NCBI GenBank assembly: GCA_002224055.1
Contig: AZLU01000081.1
Coordinates: 1 to 57,496 of the forward strand
DNA length: 57,496 nucleotides
Source: Pezizomycotina sp. ARF18
Taxonomy: Eukaryota; Ascomycota
Reading direction: 5' to 3'
Positions 37,447 through 50,804 of this stretch are shown piece by piece. A program made the translations under genes and the position numbers. The stretch's first letter is position 1, and every line of letters starts with the position of its first letter. Under the pieces are notes generated by a model. That model was not told the DNA's origin. It worked only from the letters and a program-made list of their open reading frames with translations, and ran no database searches.

Positions 37447-40400
37447 TTGTTACCGAAAAACATCGCGAGCTCGAGGATTAGGCAATTGCGATGCATAACT
37501 CTCATTCCCGACGCATCTTCTCTTGCTGCCGCAAAATAGCCCTCGGGTTGAAAAGCGCGAGGTAGATCTACTTGCTAAGCTTCGTAGCGACATTGTTATT
37601 CAAAACAATCACTGTAGTCGTTTGTGGAAAATCTGAGCTCTAAAGAGCAATCTTAAATTTTCCCTCTGAAAGTTTAAAAAAGGTGGAAACATCGGAACGG
37701 CACGGACACATTACAATAACACGCTGCTGTCATAAAGCAGTGCAACGAACCGTTATAACGAGCGCTACCAGTTGACTAAGTGTAGAAACCAACGGAGGAA
37801 TACAGAAAAAGTAAGATTTCGAGAGCGTAAAAGAGAAAAGTAGATATTAATAAGACTTAGTATCGAGATAAAAACCAACCGACTTAGGGTTCCTAGTAGT
37901 AAGAAGTTTTAGTCTTGCAATTGATACTTCATAGGTCTAGGAGCTCAACTTCTAGTCAACCAAATGTTAAGTTATCAGGGCTTGGTATTTGCAGTGTTTG
38001 AATTCCCTCTGTTTGATTTTTTTTTTCTTCTCTTGTAGGCTTCCATAAATTTTATGCGTTCAGATAGAATAAAGAGGCCGGCGCAGAATTTTTCGCAGAT
38101 GATTTACTTATACCAGCGTAAAGGAGTCCTATATATGCTTTTTGAACCTTTTGAAAATGATAACATTCTGTCATGAATTTCCAGTAGCAGTGGAGGTGCA
38201 ATTGACAAAAATCCTATAGGGTATAAGTTCAGGTGTTAAAGGAGTTGTAGTATGTATTTTTGATATAACCTTTTTCCATTTTCACCATGCAGGCAACTAC
38301 GCTTAGTATACACATCCTTGCTCGTAGGCAGCATATGAGTTCGACCTCTACCAAGAAATGATGCTCATCGTGAAGTTATGGTTGATTTAGGCTAGGCTAA
38401 TCCCCGAGAAACATCATACCATTGGAGAATAGTGCAATTCCAAGGATTGCGGCAATGGAAGGATGGTAGTTAGAATTGATATCCACGCACGTTCCAGAAA
38501 ATCATTTAGCTTCCCTCTGTTCTCATATCTTCGCGGCTATATTTTGCACGTAATCCAAAGTGGCATTCGGTCTCAGCTCTCCCAGATGTCTCCATGACGT
38601 TTTCGCAATTTTTAACTCATCTATCGCGATATCTATTAACTATAAAGCGCGAATCATATACTTGATCTCCTTGTTACCAAATTTCTAGAAGTATACATGT
38701 GTACATTCGCGTTGCTAAAAATATAGTGGGGGAAGGATTTAGATATAGATAAAGGAATGTAATGGCCGAAAGGATTAGTTCAATAAAGACGTAAGTAGAA
38801 GATAGATCTTGCGTGGCTTTTGGACGGTCAATTCGATTTTACTGATTCCAAGTATTATAGTATAGCTAATACAAAATACGAGAATATTATCACCATTCAT
38901 CACAAGGCATTGTTATAGGCAGACATCCGCATCTGTGGTACGGATTTTTTTTTTTTTTTGCATGATATCAATGTAGTATAAGGGGCCTATGGCCTCGCTT
39001 TGGCAATAACATTTCTTCTCGCAAGATGTATCAGATGGGCGGCGGGCGCCGGCAGTGCTCCAGTGGCAATGTTTAGGTCTATATAGTACCTGATACGTTG
39101 ATCATATGCTAAGTACTTGTATTTCTTCTACGACATTGATACTGTAAAAATAGTATTGGTATTCTATAAGAAAAATACGAGTCTTTGAGAACTCTAAGAT
39201 CTAGAATTTCAATATTCCTTGTACATCATTTTTCTAGGTCCACATGGATTCGTAACCATTGAAGCTTAGCCCCCGCTGGTGTTGTCGAGTTAGTGATCAG
39301 GCGATTTCAAATTTTTTTTTTTCTTACGGTGGAAGTTCCGTATTGTAGCCGACAATGCAGGAATAATATGCGTCAATGATAACACCTCTACGTATGTAAA
39401 TCTAGCCTTTTTGTGGAGTGATCACGAATAATTAGCCTACAACAAGCAAATAAGTGGGTCGACTGACAATCTTAAAATACATACCATTGACCTAGCCGCT
39501 ACAGGAGCTAATAGGGAGAGGCAAATCTATGGCGGCAGTATCTCCTCTAAGTTTTAGTGACAGTGGTTAGAACAATGTTATACTTTCGGCATTTCTAACT
39601 TTCAAATATTCTGGTTAAGACCACCGGTACGCGCACTGGCAGTCAGGTTGAACTTATGGACCATTTTCTGTAAAATAACCATAAAGGAGTGAGAGCTCTG
39701 GTCACTAGCTAAACTCCTGGAAGCAAAGGCTCATGTCTGGTTTATGTTTGACATTTTTGTATTGTTATTTATAACTACTCAGTATTTGTTTAAACATAAG
39801 GGACCAAACTACTGCATAGAAACCATTCTATCAAACTAACTTAAAAAGTTCTTACCCGACCTTTTTATATATTAATTAGCCAAATGTATAATATGTTCCA
39901 TGCTTACACACGCTACATAGATATATAATCGTCTAGAAATGTTCACATTGAACACCGGTAAAAGCAATTTTAAATATGTTGGTGCACACGGCAGATCCCC
40001 GTGCTCGTTAGAGGTCCATTAGTCGGTGTCTTTTCCGCTTGAGAGCTATCTAGGGGGGGGGGGGGCGAGGCAATGTATACAAATATAAATAAACTGAATA
40101 TCGTCACTCAGCAACATTCCTATCCTGCAACTGCTGTCAAACTCGAAATCCTTCTTCAAGACGAAGAGAAAAAAGGGCTTCCAACCTTGCAGTCAGCCCT
40201 GAGCTTTAATTAGTAGAAAACCTTACAGTTGAAATTCATGGTAATGGATCCAGAGGTCTCTAAAAATAACTATTATCGTTCCGTCCGGGTCCAAAACTTG
40301 GATAAGTCGTGTAGCCAGGAGGGCCAGACAGTAATAAAAGTGTACGCGGAAGGTACGTGTTCAATGAAGCTAAGCCCTCCGATCTTTCAAGCTGGATCAC

Positions 40401-41238
40401 ATCCGTCGGAAAAGACGAGGCGCTGGAGCAACCTTAGCGGGAGAGCTGCTTCGTTATATCCCTGGACCCGGTCGCCAAGGATTGGTAACAATTGCAGGCT
40501 TTGAAAAGGCCACAAGCTTTTTTGTACTTTCGCTTAAAGGGTTAGATTTCGCTTCTGGTATCCAATAAGAAGTTTTTCCAGTGGAGAATCGAAAGGTTAT
40601 TGAGAGAAAATCTTTGAGATCCACAATAAAATCAAGATATATAGTTTCAGTAATGGAAAGTTCGGACGCGTGTGCTCGAGGCTGAGCACTTTCTTTGGGG
40701 GTCGAGGTTGTCAACCACCGACGGAATATTCTACAGAATCTGTCGACCTCCTCCTCGATCGTAGCGCCGCTTCCTCTAATGTGCTTCTCTCCTGGCGTTT
40801 CTCAGATTGTCAATCGTCTCTTGTTGCCAACTTGCCACTAGAGTAGGCTTTTGTTATGTAGAGAAAATCGGATCGACTTGCTGCTCAAATGCTAAGCCTC
40901 TGGAAACTTGCCGATGTGCCTCAATTCCCCCACGGTGTTTCATGAAAAAAGCGTTAGCGTTATGTTGGTATAGGAAAAAAAAAGAAAAAAAAAAAGAAAA
41001 GGGGTTGGTCGCACGACTCTCTATTTGACTGACCTTTAAAGATAATCCCCGGAAGCGAAATTAAATATAGCGTTTGGCGCCAGTTATATAAGAACTCGGA
41101 TCCATCAAGTCTCTTGACCTTCAGTTTTATAACATCGTATACCAATCATTCGACGAATACAAGTACAGTACTCTGTCGAAGCTACTAGCCTGAACCTCGA
41201 TATCTAGAAGTCAATTGTACGGAAGGAAAAAAAAAACA
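37447..41238. other. 3.8-kb region without supported genes
   Basis: AT-rich with few long frames. It has a G-run (40052-40065) and T-runs (38944-38958). One frame at 40229-40504 begins MKFMVMDPEVSKNNYYRS but shows no family motif. Degenerate repeat remnants are possible but not shown. Confidence 0.45.
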
Positions 41239-42264
41239 ATGGTCGCTATTCAATCGGTCCTCCTTTTCACGACCCTCCTCAGCAGGGCCGCTGTGGCTCA
41301 GAGCACCGCTTCATCGGCCGCCTCGTCTGGCGGTACGGTTACGGTCCCGCCTCCACCGTCACGACAACGATAGAGGTGTCTATCCCTAGGTTTACCAACA
41401 CCATTGACACCGGCTTCACGACTTACGTCGACGGGCTATTCCCGCCTTGCGCCAGGCTCCCGGTTATCAATGCGTATAATGAGAGTCGCCCATTTGCGGA
41501 ATGTTCAACACTCTCAGGGCCGTGAGACACTGCGTGTGCAACCACCCTAGGTTCATCGCCCAGGCGCTGTACGGGTGCGAGGTTACGTGCCACAAGCAGT
41601 TGGGCCCTCGTTGGCGGATGTGGTGGCTTTTGCAGCGGTAAGGGCCTTTTGCAGAATTCCATTTCCCCTCCATTTTCCCATCTTCTCAATACATTCAATG
41701 CTAATGAAAACTGATTTTCTTTAGAGAATGCCGTCTCGCTGGTGTCCCCCTCGGAGGACTGCGTGCTTACGTCGACTTTGAGCTCATGGAATTCCAGGAG
41801 AACGATCCTTCAACGTTCGGCAACCAGACCTATAGCCCTCCCGACGTTGCAGGAGCAAAGACAGTGACGGACGGAACCCTCACCGTAACCGAATGGCAAT
41901 CAACTACCGCCTTGGTCGCCTTGAAGGAAGAGCAAACCAGCAATATTCTGCTGCTACAGAGACAGGTGTCCCCACGTCAACATTGGCGCTTGAGGCAACG
42001 ACGGCAAGCTCGGGTGCTTCTTCTTCGGCTAGCGCTAGCGGGAAGTCAGGTAAGCCAGGTTTCACTCTGTATTTTAGAAAGGAAAAAAATAGAGAACAAT
42101 ATATATATATGTGTGTGTGTGTCGTGTGTACTGTAAAGTTTTTCTAACAAGCTTCCTTCTAATAGCTGCTACTGCGTCATAACGGCGCCAACGTCTTCCA
42201 AGTATTCGGTGTCAGTACCTACGCTCTTGTTGTTGCGATTGCTGGATTTGTCTTTGCCTTTTAA
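41239..42264 (+). CDS. secreted Cys-rich, GPI-anchored surface protein
   Basis: MVAIQSVLLFTTLLSRAAVAQ (ATG 41239) is a clear signal peptide with cleavage after AVA. A Ser/Thr stretch and TVTTTIEVSIPRFTNTIDTG lead to a Cys-rich domain: FPPCARLPVINAYNES, PFAECS, RHCVCNHPRFIAQALYGCEV, TCHKQLGP and, across an intron (41638-41724), RECRLAGVPLGG. Seven Cys are visible. A Ser/Ala-rich spacer (SSGASSSASASGKSG) and a second intron (42050-42165) precede the hydrophobic tail VSTYALVVAIAGFVFAF and the stop at 42262-42264, the usual GPI-attachment layout. The Cys spacing only loosely recalls CFEM domains. Three one-base shifts are present. It is likely a cell-wall or membrane surface protein. Confidence 0.75.
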
Positions 42265-43008
42265 TCTGTCATGATATATATATATATATGGGCTTTTTGA
42301 TATAATGAATATTTGTATATGATATATATATATATACATTGCTTCTTTCTTCTCGAATTGGTAATATAAGTAAGGGGTTATAGATAAAGTCGATTTGTCC
42401 GAAGTATACTTAACACTCCTGATTTGTATGAAGGCTGTGTATAATTGAACGAGAAATGAAAGACATCCCAAATGTGCTGAGCTACCTATCCGCGCAGCAC
42501 TACTCTACTCTAATATAGATACCTAGGATAAGTAATTACTGAGTAAATCGCAAAGAAATTATTATGTGTGGTTGGTTAAGTGAAAGTAGGGAGTTGTAAT
42601 AATATATGTTAAGTATATTTTCTGGAATAGATCTAGAGTAGCCATTTTTATATTTAAGTTATAGCGGTAGCATCTTTTAATCTGACCTTATTATGTTGTA
42701 TGTTTTATACTTAAGTATTGAGAGGTATACCTAGGTACTTAGGTAATTCCTTTCCTAGGAATTTTTAAACTTGAGTGTAGCTACTAATTAGAATCAAAGA
42801 GAAAAAAATAAAATAAGGAAGTACCTAATGGTATTTCTCCAGGAGTTCTCGTCCGCCGCTAAGCTCATGCGGTAGACATTATTTATAAATCGTCGGGGCA
42901 GTATAGCGTCCCTTTAAAGGAGCTTCAAGGCCCATTCAAGTAGGATTTTAAATGGGGGTTGCACATGCATACAAAATTTCTCACCACTTAAAAGGTACTT
43001 ATTTTCCC

Positions 43009-43049
<41 letters not shown>

Positions 43050-43533
43050 CCATAATATACTTATATCCCATGAACCAATACAGTGATAAAAATAGAAGCT
43101 ATTGTGCTCCATCATCTGACCCCCATTTTTATACTTTAGGTCCTATTTACAGGAAAGTTTCATAATCAGAATAGCGGTACGTGTATATTATAAACGATAG
43201 GGGGGGGGGGGGGAAAGTACTAATTCACTATCGTAGCTTACCTCGTAGCTAATTAGATAAGTGCACTTGCGAAATCACTGTCGTCACATCGCAAATTTCT
43301 CTTCATTGACCTCAGTATTTATAATGGTAGCAGAAAAATAAAAACATGTAAAGGAAACAACAAACAAGCAGGTGTATCTAATGCAATAACAGATAAAAAA
43401 CAAAAAATGAAGGTCAGGTCTCAATTTCTTCGTAACAACCGTGCGTATCTCATAGCGATTTCACACTCAAGGGGAGGAAAAGAAAAAAAAAAAGAAAAAA
43501 AAAGGACAGTAGGAAGACAAAAGCGTGTGGATA
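42265..43533. other. intergenic with poly-T/poly-A and poly-G runs
   Basis: T-run then A-run at about 43011-43048, and a poly-G run at 43201-43213. TA dinucleotide repeats lie just after the GPI-protein stop (42274-42336). No gene is seen. Confidence 0.5.
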
Positions 43534-44976
43534 TCAGCGAGCCAGCTCCTTAAGCCCACGGCCGGTTCCGGTGGCGCAGGGCGACTGATAGGTAACCTAG
43601 ACCCAACAGAATTCTGCGACGTAGGTTCCGGCAACTGCGGAGTCTCCATATACGAAGAGGCGAGGTAATATCGTCCGAAGCCCCCGTCTGCGTCGAGGCG
43701 TTGCCGAGGATATAGTTCGAATCATCTGTCTCTTCCAGCGTCGTCGTAGCCGAAGGGGGAGATGCGGCCGTCCCTTCCGGCTCCGGCGAAAGTTGAGCGG
43801 TATCCGTCTGCGTTCCTTCCTCTACCGCGGCGGCCTCCCTGTCCGCTTCCACCTTTTCCTTCTCCAGGCGAACTTCCCTGCCGCGCTTCCAGCAATAGTA
43901 GAACGTGAACAAAAGAACGAATAAGGCGAGCGAAGCAGGGCGTTGGTTGACCCATGAGGGCTGGGAATCTCGTCCTCAGGAATGCAAGTATGGAAGCCAG
44001 AGTTCGCTTGATAGCACCTCTGTTGGCGAGGTCTTTCAGCGCGGAAGGAGAGGGCGGACGTCTTGGCCGCTATGTCAGCCATGCTGCCCGACTTTTCTCC
44101 TGGGCGCAGTGCTACCAACAGACGTGATGATCTTCTTAAGGAAACCGGGGACTTGTTCAAAGAGTCTAACGAAATTTCAGTTAGTAACTCGGGGGTAAAT
44201 AAGTTTTTTTTTTTTTTTTGGCATCGAAAGAATTCCACGTACTTGTCGATCTGCTTGGAGGATGTTTCGAAAAGTTGGATGATCGTTATATGCCGTAGGT
44301 ACTCCGTTAACCAAGTCTTTGATGATCTGCGTGAACCTGCTAAGGAGCTGCTTCGTTTCGGCTGATAGCGAAAACGCGGTCCCGCCCGCAGCAGCCATAT
44401 TAAGCTTCTCTAGGCAGTCCTGTAGCTCCTTCTCTTCTACCGTGACTAAGAAACGAAACCGCCGATTTCGTTAGCTACCGTGAATGATACTCAAAAAAGG
44501 AAAAAATAAATAAATAAAGCTCTCACGTTCTTCTTCCTCCGAGTGTTCCGCCGAAACATCCCCTTCCTTCGCCTTCCCTTTACCTTCTCCTTCTCCTCCT
44601 TTTCTTTCTTCTCTTTCCCCTTCTTCTCCTCCTCTCGTCAGCTTAGATTGTATGAACGCCGGCAGCTTCACGCTCTTCGCCCGCTCGACCATGTCGCTCT
44701 TCCAGTCGTGCTTGGGGCTCGGAGACGGCGGCAGCTTCACGTTCCCCGCGGCCGCTGCGGCTTCTTCCGGGACATGGAACTCCCAGCTTCGGCCTGCGCC
44801 GCCGCCGCAGCTTCCATCGTCGCAGCCGTCGCCTGCAGCGGGATTTCCTTCGGTTCGTCGCCGACGAGGCCGTCCAGGAATTTCTCGTCCTGCGGTTCCA
44901 GCACGCGCTCGTTGCCGGCGATGGCCTTCTTCGCGCGAATGTCTTTGATCTTTTTGTACGATAAGTATTCCAGCAT
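43534..44976 (-). CDS. fungal membrane protein of the type often labelled 'ring-like domain protein'
   Basis: ATG at 44976 gives MLEYLSYKKIKDIRAKKAIA, then EPQDEKFLDGLVGDEPKEIP, Ala-rich low complexity and a Lys/Glu-rich linker. An intron near 44443-44523 is followed by NMAAAGGTAFSLSAETKQLL and SRFTQIIKDLVNGVPTAYND. A further intron contains poly-T (44204-44218 on the plus strand). Then come SLDSLNKSPVSLRR (shifted), ALFVLLFTFYYCWKRGREVR with the single C-terminal membrane segment, VRLEKEKVEADREAAAVEE and a disordered tail (QTDTAQLSPEPEGTA). The YKK N-terminus, LVNGVPTAYND core and WKRGREVRLEKE juxtamembrane motif fit a fungal family I recall as 'ring-like domain' entries, without experimental function. 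The stop at 43534 assumes one shift. Confidence 0.7.
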
Positions 44977-46113
44977 CTCTTGTTAATTCGTTTTTTGTTG
45001 ACCTTTTTCTTTTTTTTTTTTTTTTTTTTTTGGGGGGGGGGGGTTGATTTTTGCGGTTATAGGATTTGTTGCTGTAAAAATAAGGAACAAGACAAGAGTT
45101 AAGTGTGGTGACTGTCTGTGTAGGTGGTGATGGAGAGCGCTGCTGTGGCTGATACGATTTGGCTAGGTATATATAACCTATGGCTGTTAAATTCCGTTAA
45201 GGCAAAGATAACAGGGCACGCAGGGTCAAGGAAAGAAGTAAATAATATGACAGGGCATCTAGAAAGGTGCTTAGTGTCCTCTCAAAGCTTGGAATTTCAA
45301 TGAATGGACGATGACGTTTTTTTTTTTTTTTTTTTTTTTTTTTTCCTTCTTCTTTTCTTTTATAATTTTTTTTTACTTCGGCTACTACGATATAGGTATA
45401 TTAATATTGGTGGGGGGGCAAAAAGAAAGAAACAGTAGTAGTAGTAGTAGTAGTAGTACTCTAGTATGTATGTATAATAACCCCACATGCCTTAACCAAT
45501 TTATCTGCAGATCTAGAGGGGTTCCGTCATTATTTTTAAAGTCACAGTCAGGTTTCAAATTGGTCTAGAAACCCCAAAATACCACGAGAATTTTGTGTAA
45601 CATGAGTGGTGGTTGAGAAGATATCCAATCTATAAACTACTACTTACTTTAACCACCAAGAGGCATCAAATCGGTAAACCTTAAGATGCGATAGCTAGCT
45701 ATCGAAGAATTAATCGTCAAATTAAAAAATTATATATAAAAATGATAGATATTACTGTTTTCTTGTCGGTCTATAGTCTAAGTACGCAGTCTAAACATTC
45801 TATACAATATATAAAAAAAGAAAGGAAAATGACATGTCTATAGTTGAGTGTTTTTTTTTTTTTTTTTTTTTTGGGGGGGGGAGGGGAAGAGAGGGAAAGG
45901 ATGGAAACTGAGCAAATGTTATTAATAATGCAATAAAGAAAACCTTTGATGTAATAATAAGTAATGAGAGTAATAAGTCAGCAAGCCCATCAGTGACGAT
46001 ATATAACGTTAACCCAAGAGCATGGATTTCTTTAATGTTTTTCCTGTCGTCCTCTGCTTTTTTTCCCCACGTCTTCAGGTAATTTATGTTCCAGTCGTAA
46101 TCCCGTAAGGGAG
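44977..46113. other. intergenic, homopolymer- and microsatellite-rich
   Basis: Poly-T followed by poly-G (45011-45043), poly-T 45317-45344, an AGT repeat (45433-45459) and poly-T then poly-G (45851-45881). No gene is supported. Confidence 0.5.
45433..45459. repeat. AGT trinucleotide repeat
   Basis: About nine AGT units in non-coding DNA upstream of the 'ring-like' protein gene. Confidence 0.9.
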
Positions 46114-49100
46114 TTAAATTTTTAGTATCTTTCTTCGTTCGCCTTCGTTTATAACTTTCGGTGGCGGTTTGGTTAGAACTTTTCTGAGGATATGCATCCA
46201 CTTCAAATCATCGTTGCTCAACGGCTTTCTAGGATCCGTCCACACGCCATCCATCAATACTCGCACTTTGTTCCGCAGGAGCCTGACAGCAATCATAGCC
46301 TTCCAGTTCTCAAACGTGAAGCGGATGCGATTGCTACCGTCGATCATCATTGCGCCCGCGAAAAGCTAAAACGAAATGTACAGGAAACGCGTGTCAGCAA
46401 AATATATTACCATTATAGATAAGCGTTTACTTTTTTCACGCTCCACTATGTATTTTTGTCAGCTTACCTTAAACTCCGCGTCACCGCAGAGCAACGCAAT
46501 CGCTATATCCTCGCTCTGCTGGTCTCGTGAGCGTTATAGATTTTACTCGATTGCATGATGATGTAAAACGATAGCCAGTCACCCTTGTAGCCTTTGTTGA
46601 CCGAGCTCGGGTGCAGCGAAATCCGTTGAGTGTTTGCAACGTTCCGCCAGCGCTTCCCTTCCTTCGTTAAAAAGCTTCGGATGGAATGCAGCCGCGATAA
46701 CTGCGTTCACAATGTCGTCGCTCTTGCCGTTGCGGTTGAGAGACGCAGGAGGTTCGAACCAGTTGCGTCGTGACGTGCCGTAGTTGGTAAACCTTGCCTG
46801 TTCAGGCTGAGCCATCCGTCGCGGTCCATCTTTAGGAACCCAGCGTCGTATAATTGAATATAAAGCTGCAGTTTGATATCTTCTATAGCGGAAAGGTTAT
46901 GATTTGACATGTAATTCTTGTCGCAGTATCGCGGATATTCATGCTCTTCGTGATGGTAACCTTTCGCCAGCACTCGTAAGCATTGACTGCGGTAAGTAAA
47001 TCGGAGTCGCCTGCGGGAAAAATTTCAATCGTTAGTAGTCAGCATCGCCGAACTGCTTCTCGAATAGTCGCAGAGCAATACCTCTTTTGAAGCCGAGTCT
47101 GGCCTTGTCTGCCTCCTTCGCCTTCCAAACGGACCACAACGGAAGACTTTGACGAAATCATGGCCGCTATCGTAACCGCCACATCTATACACTCGTGAAC
47201 GCTAGCGAACAGTAGCAATTTCCCTAGATACACATCCAACGGTAACAGTGCCAGCTTTCTTCCCAAAGGAGTCAATTCCTCCGCCGGAGTAAGTGCTTTG
47301 ACCTCGATAAGCGCGTCGATGGCTCGTCGTACGTTTTTCACCGAGGTGGTCGAGTGCGGACGCCAAAGTCTCTTCGATGCTGCCCAATCCACAGATCTCA
47401 CCCTCAGAACCAGGTCTTGAAGCGAAAGTCTAAGCATCTCGGGCTGCTGGTGGTCGCTTAGGAATGAGTCCGCTCTTTCTTTGGTGAAGAGGTGGAAACA
47501 AGACCGTTTTGGACGCGACCCGCTCTGCCCTCCTCTGCTGGCATTCGCCTTCGAGATGAACGTCTCAACCAGCCTAGAGAGTTTGCTGCCTTTCGGAAAA
47601 TCTCATTTCCTTGTGCTTGCCGGTATCGATTACCGCCGTGATGTCTGGTATTGTGATACCCGTCTCGGCAATATCGGTGGCAAGCACAATCTTCCTAACG
47701 CCAGGTCTCGGAACTATAAATGCATTCTCCTGCTCTTCCGGAGGAATGCTCGAGTGCATAGCATAAACAAGGGTTCTCTGTGCATTAAAGAAAGGATGGC
47801 CATCGATCATATCCTTCATCTTTTTTATTTCCTGAATACCCGGGAAGAATATCAACATGGCCTTGCTGTATTCCAAATACTCGGATCGGAGCAGATTTTA
47901 ACCAACAGTTCGGCAATAATATCATACCTGATACGGCTCTCGTCCATTCTGCGGATCGAATCTCTCGTCCTTTGCGAGTATTTATCAAGTAGGATACGGT
48001 TGAGTTAGTCTTCCGCTTTTGGAGGACGCTTCCTCTCCAAAAATATCCTCGTCGTCGCTGGTGTGGCGTTTCTGGCGTACGAGCCCTTATCTTCGAATAT
48101 CCAACCTGTAGTTTCTATGGCGTCCTCCAGATATAAAGTTTTCACGGGAAACGTCCGGCCTGGGAAGTTGATAATTGGCGCATCATCAAGATATTTTGAG
48201 AATTTCTCCGCATCAACCGTAGCACTCATCAATACGATCTTTAAATCTTTGTTTACTTCAATAAGCCTCTTGATAACAATCAAAGGAAGTCGGTGTCGAT
48301 TCCTCTTTCGTGAACCTCATCAACGATCAAGTGGCTAATCTTTGAAAGCTCCTTGGGGGTTTCAAGCATTCGAGTAAAATACCGGTCGTACAGTATATAA
48401 GCGAAGTCTGGTTTGTATGCTTCGCCTCAAGCCGGATGGAATATCCCACGAGGGAGCGCATCGTGCCTAAGTCCTTGGGTGTTTCGCCTAGTTCCGCCGA
48501 CACGCGGCGAGCTAGCGAGATCGCAGATATACGACGTGGCTGACAGCAGTATATTTGCATCGAAGGCCCTGTGACATCGACTGCTCGAGAAGGTATTGCG
48601 GTGTTTGCGTACTTTTGCCAGAGCCAGTTTCACCGCAGACAATGACAATTTGGTTCTTCTCCACGGCTTCCAGGACGGTGTTCTTGTAAGGGTACATAGG
48701 AAGCTGTTGCCGGCCGATTAACATTTCCTGGTCGAAGGGGTCGAAGATATGTCTTGCCACTCGGCTTGGACTCTCGGGTCGAAGGATCTTGCAGAAGTTG
48801 AAAATTGTCCCCAGTAGAATTCGCATCCTTCCCTAATTTTGCTGGGCTACGTGGTGTGGATGATGGAGAATCCTCAACATCGCCTTTCAAATTTTCAGCC
48901 ATCGCGCGGATAGACTTGACCTGGGACTTCTCCTTGTTGTCCGCTTCTACTTTTTGCTCTTCTTCCAGCTCGGAATAAAGATCTTTCCACGCTTGCCCTA
49001 AACGAAGATAGATCTTACTCGTCGACGCAAAAAGAACGAACAGGGCGACGGTGGAGATATAATGACGCCTTGCGCAGCAGTAGGGCAGGAGATTGAGCGG

Positions 49101-50804
49101 CTTTCAATTGATAAAGTCGAAATACCAGCTGCGGAATAGACGTATGATAGCGTATGATCTTGTCGGTATGCCGTTGCTGTCGACCGGACTAACAGGGTCA
49201 ATATCTGGTGGAAGCTGAACCCCGGTACCGGTAAGGACGACCTTGTACCGATACACACGTGACTTCCAGCGTTTAAATCGACAAATTGTACCCTGGCTCC
49301 GGGGAATTGTTCCTTATCTGCTCCTCGAGCATCTTTTTGGCCAACAATGGCGATTCGCTAGCTTTAGAAAATCTCTAACAGTCACCGAAGTAGACGGGCC
49401 TGAATCAGTAGACACCTCCTCTGCTAACGCCGGAGCATCCTCAAACATGCCACCAAGGAAGCCATCATTAGTAACTTCACTTTCGCTGGCTACTCCGGAA
49501 CCTAGAGATTCCATAGATGACCGTGAACTGGAAGGTGTCGGACCGTGAGAGGTAAGTTGCTTGTTCGCCTCGTGTAACATCGTCCTGAGCGGTCGAGACA
49601 ACCACGGAAGGCGCAGACTGGCCAATTTTCACTCCACCGTCTTCACTATCGATCCAGGCTTGAGGCCAGATTTGAGTCGTTCGATCACTCTCTCGATGTT
49701 TTCTGACTTCCTCCGCCCAAGCCTCGCTAGCGTCGCGTTTATTAAACAGCGGGTCCGCCTCCAGCTTGGCGATCTTTCTCTCGTAATAAGCTATTCTGCC
49801 AGATCGGCAGACGACAGTGGCGGTGGTATATTATCGGCCTGCTTCTTTCCTTTCTTTTTGCCTTTCACAGGTACACATCGCTCCTGTAAGCTTGAGAAGC
49901 TTCATCTTGTACTCTATAAATTTCGGATCAACTCCTCGGGCCCGGCATGTCATCAGAATTGTCCTCAGAGGACGAATAGCTGACAGAGGTGGCAGGAACG
50001 CTGGGCGACATAGACAGCTTCGAGATGCCCTCCTCAATTTCCACTGCTTGAGCACTCGAGGGCGTGGCAGGTGGTATCGGCGTGCTCGTTCCAGATATGC
50101 CAGGAGAGGATTGCGAACTTCCACTGGTACTCTTCGCGGTTAGCCTCTTCCCAGCGGCGTGGACCAGCGAGGGCATGTCGCCTTCCTCGTAGTTCGTACC
50201 CAGCCATATCAATGCTCGTCAAAATCGTATATACTTTGCTCGATGATGACAGCTTTAACCTGTTCCTCGCTGAAGCCGAGGCTCTGTAACGTGACCTGTA
50301 GCTCCCAGAGCTTAAGCGTGAAGCTTTCTGGATCCTTCCGAACGGCGGCAGCGGCGACGTTCGAAAGGGTGCCTTCAGCTTTCGCCATGCCTAGGATCTC
50401 GTTGATGACGTTTTCATCCATCCACGGTTTACGTTCAGCGGCCCGCCAGTCGCGCACGCCCGCACCGTCCGCTTCTCCATCTCGGCGCGTAGTATGGTCT
50501 TTTTCGCGTCCCGGTGGACCTTTTCCTTGTGGTTCTCGAACCACAGGTGCAATTCGGCTTCCTCCAATTGTCTCGCGTACTCTTCCGGGTCTATCGGAGG
50601 AGCGGCGACGGCATTGTCGTCAGCCCGTTACCCACATCGGAAGCGGCGGCGGCGGCGGCAGTAGCAATAGCTTCCTCCTGTTTAGCTGCTCAGCTTGTAA
50701 AGCTTCTCCTGCTGTTTTGCTTAGATTTGGATGGCAGGGATGTAGTTGCGACGCCTCTGTTCGGGTTGGCGGCGACCTTCTTCTTTTTTGCTCTTTGGAG
50801 CCAT
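46114..50804 (-). CDS. DHX29/DHX57-like DEAH/DEVH-box RNA helicase (yeast YLR419W type)
   Basis: The start MAPKSKKKKVAANPNRG (ATG 50804, across one shift) and EEYARQLEEAELHLWFENHK fit the fungal DHX29-like N-terminus. A UBA-like segment LWELQVTLQSLGFSEEQVKA with ALIWLGTNYEEGDMPS follows. Helicase core: EKNQIVIVCGETGSGKST (motif I), CQPRRISAISLARRVSAELG (Ia), TTGILLECLK, ISHLIVDEVHERGIDTDFL (motif II, DEVH), IVLMSATVDAEKFSKYLDDA (III), LIFFPGIQEIKKM, KIVLATDIAETGITIPDITA (V) and GRAGRV (VI) in a shifted frame. The HA2 region (LTPLGRKLALLPLDVYLGKL) and the OB-fold end (IRFTFENWKAMIAVRLLRNK) are clear. Homologues unwind structured mRNA during translation initiation. The gene is about 4.7 kb, includes short introns, and is broken by many one-base shifts. 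Confidence 0.9.

Noticed and set aside
40229-40504. 91-residue frame starting MKFMVMDPEVSKNN
   Set aside because: Isolated in AT-rich DNA with no motif or splice context; probably chance.
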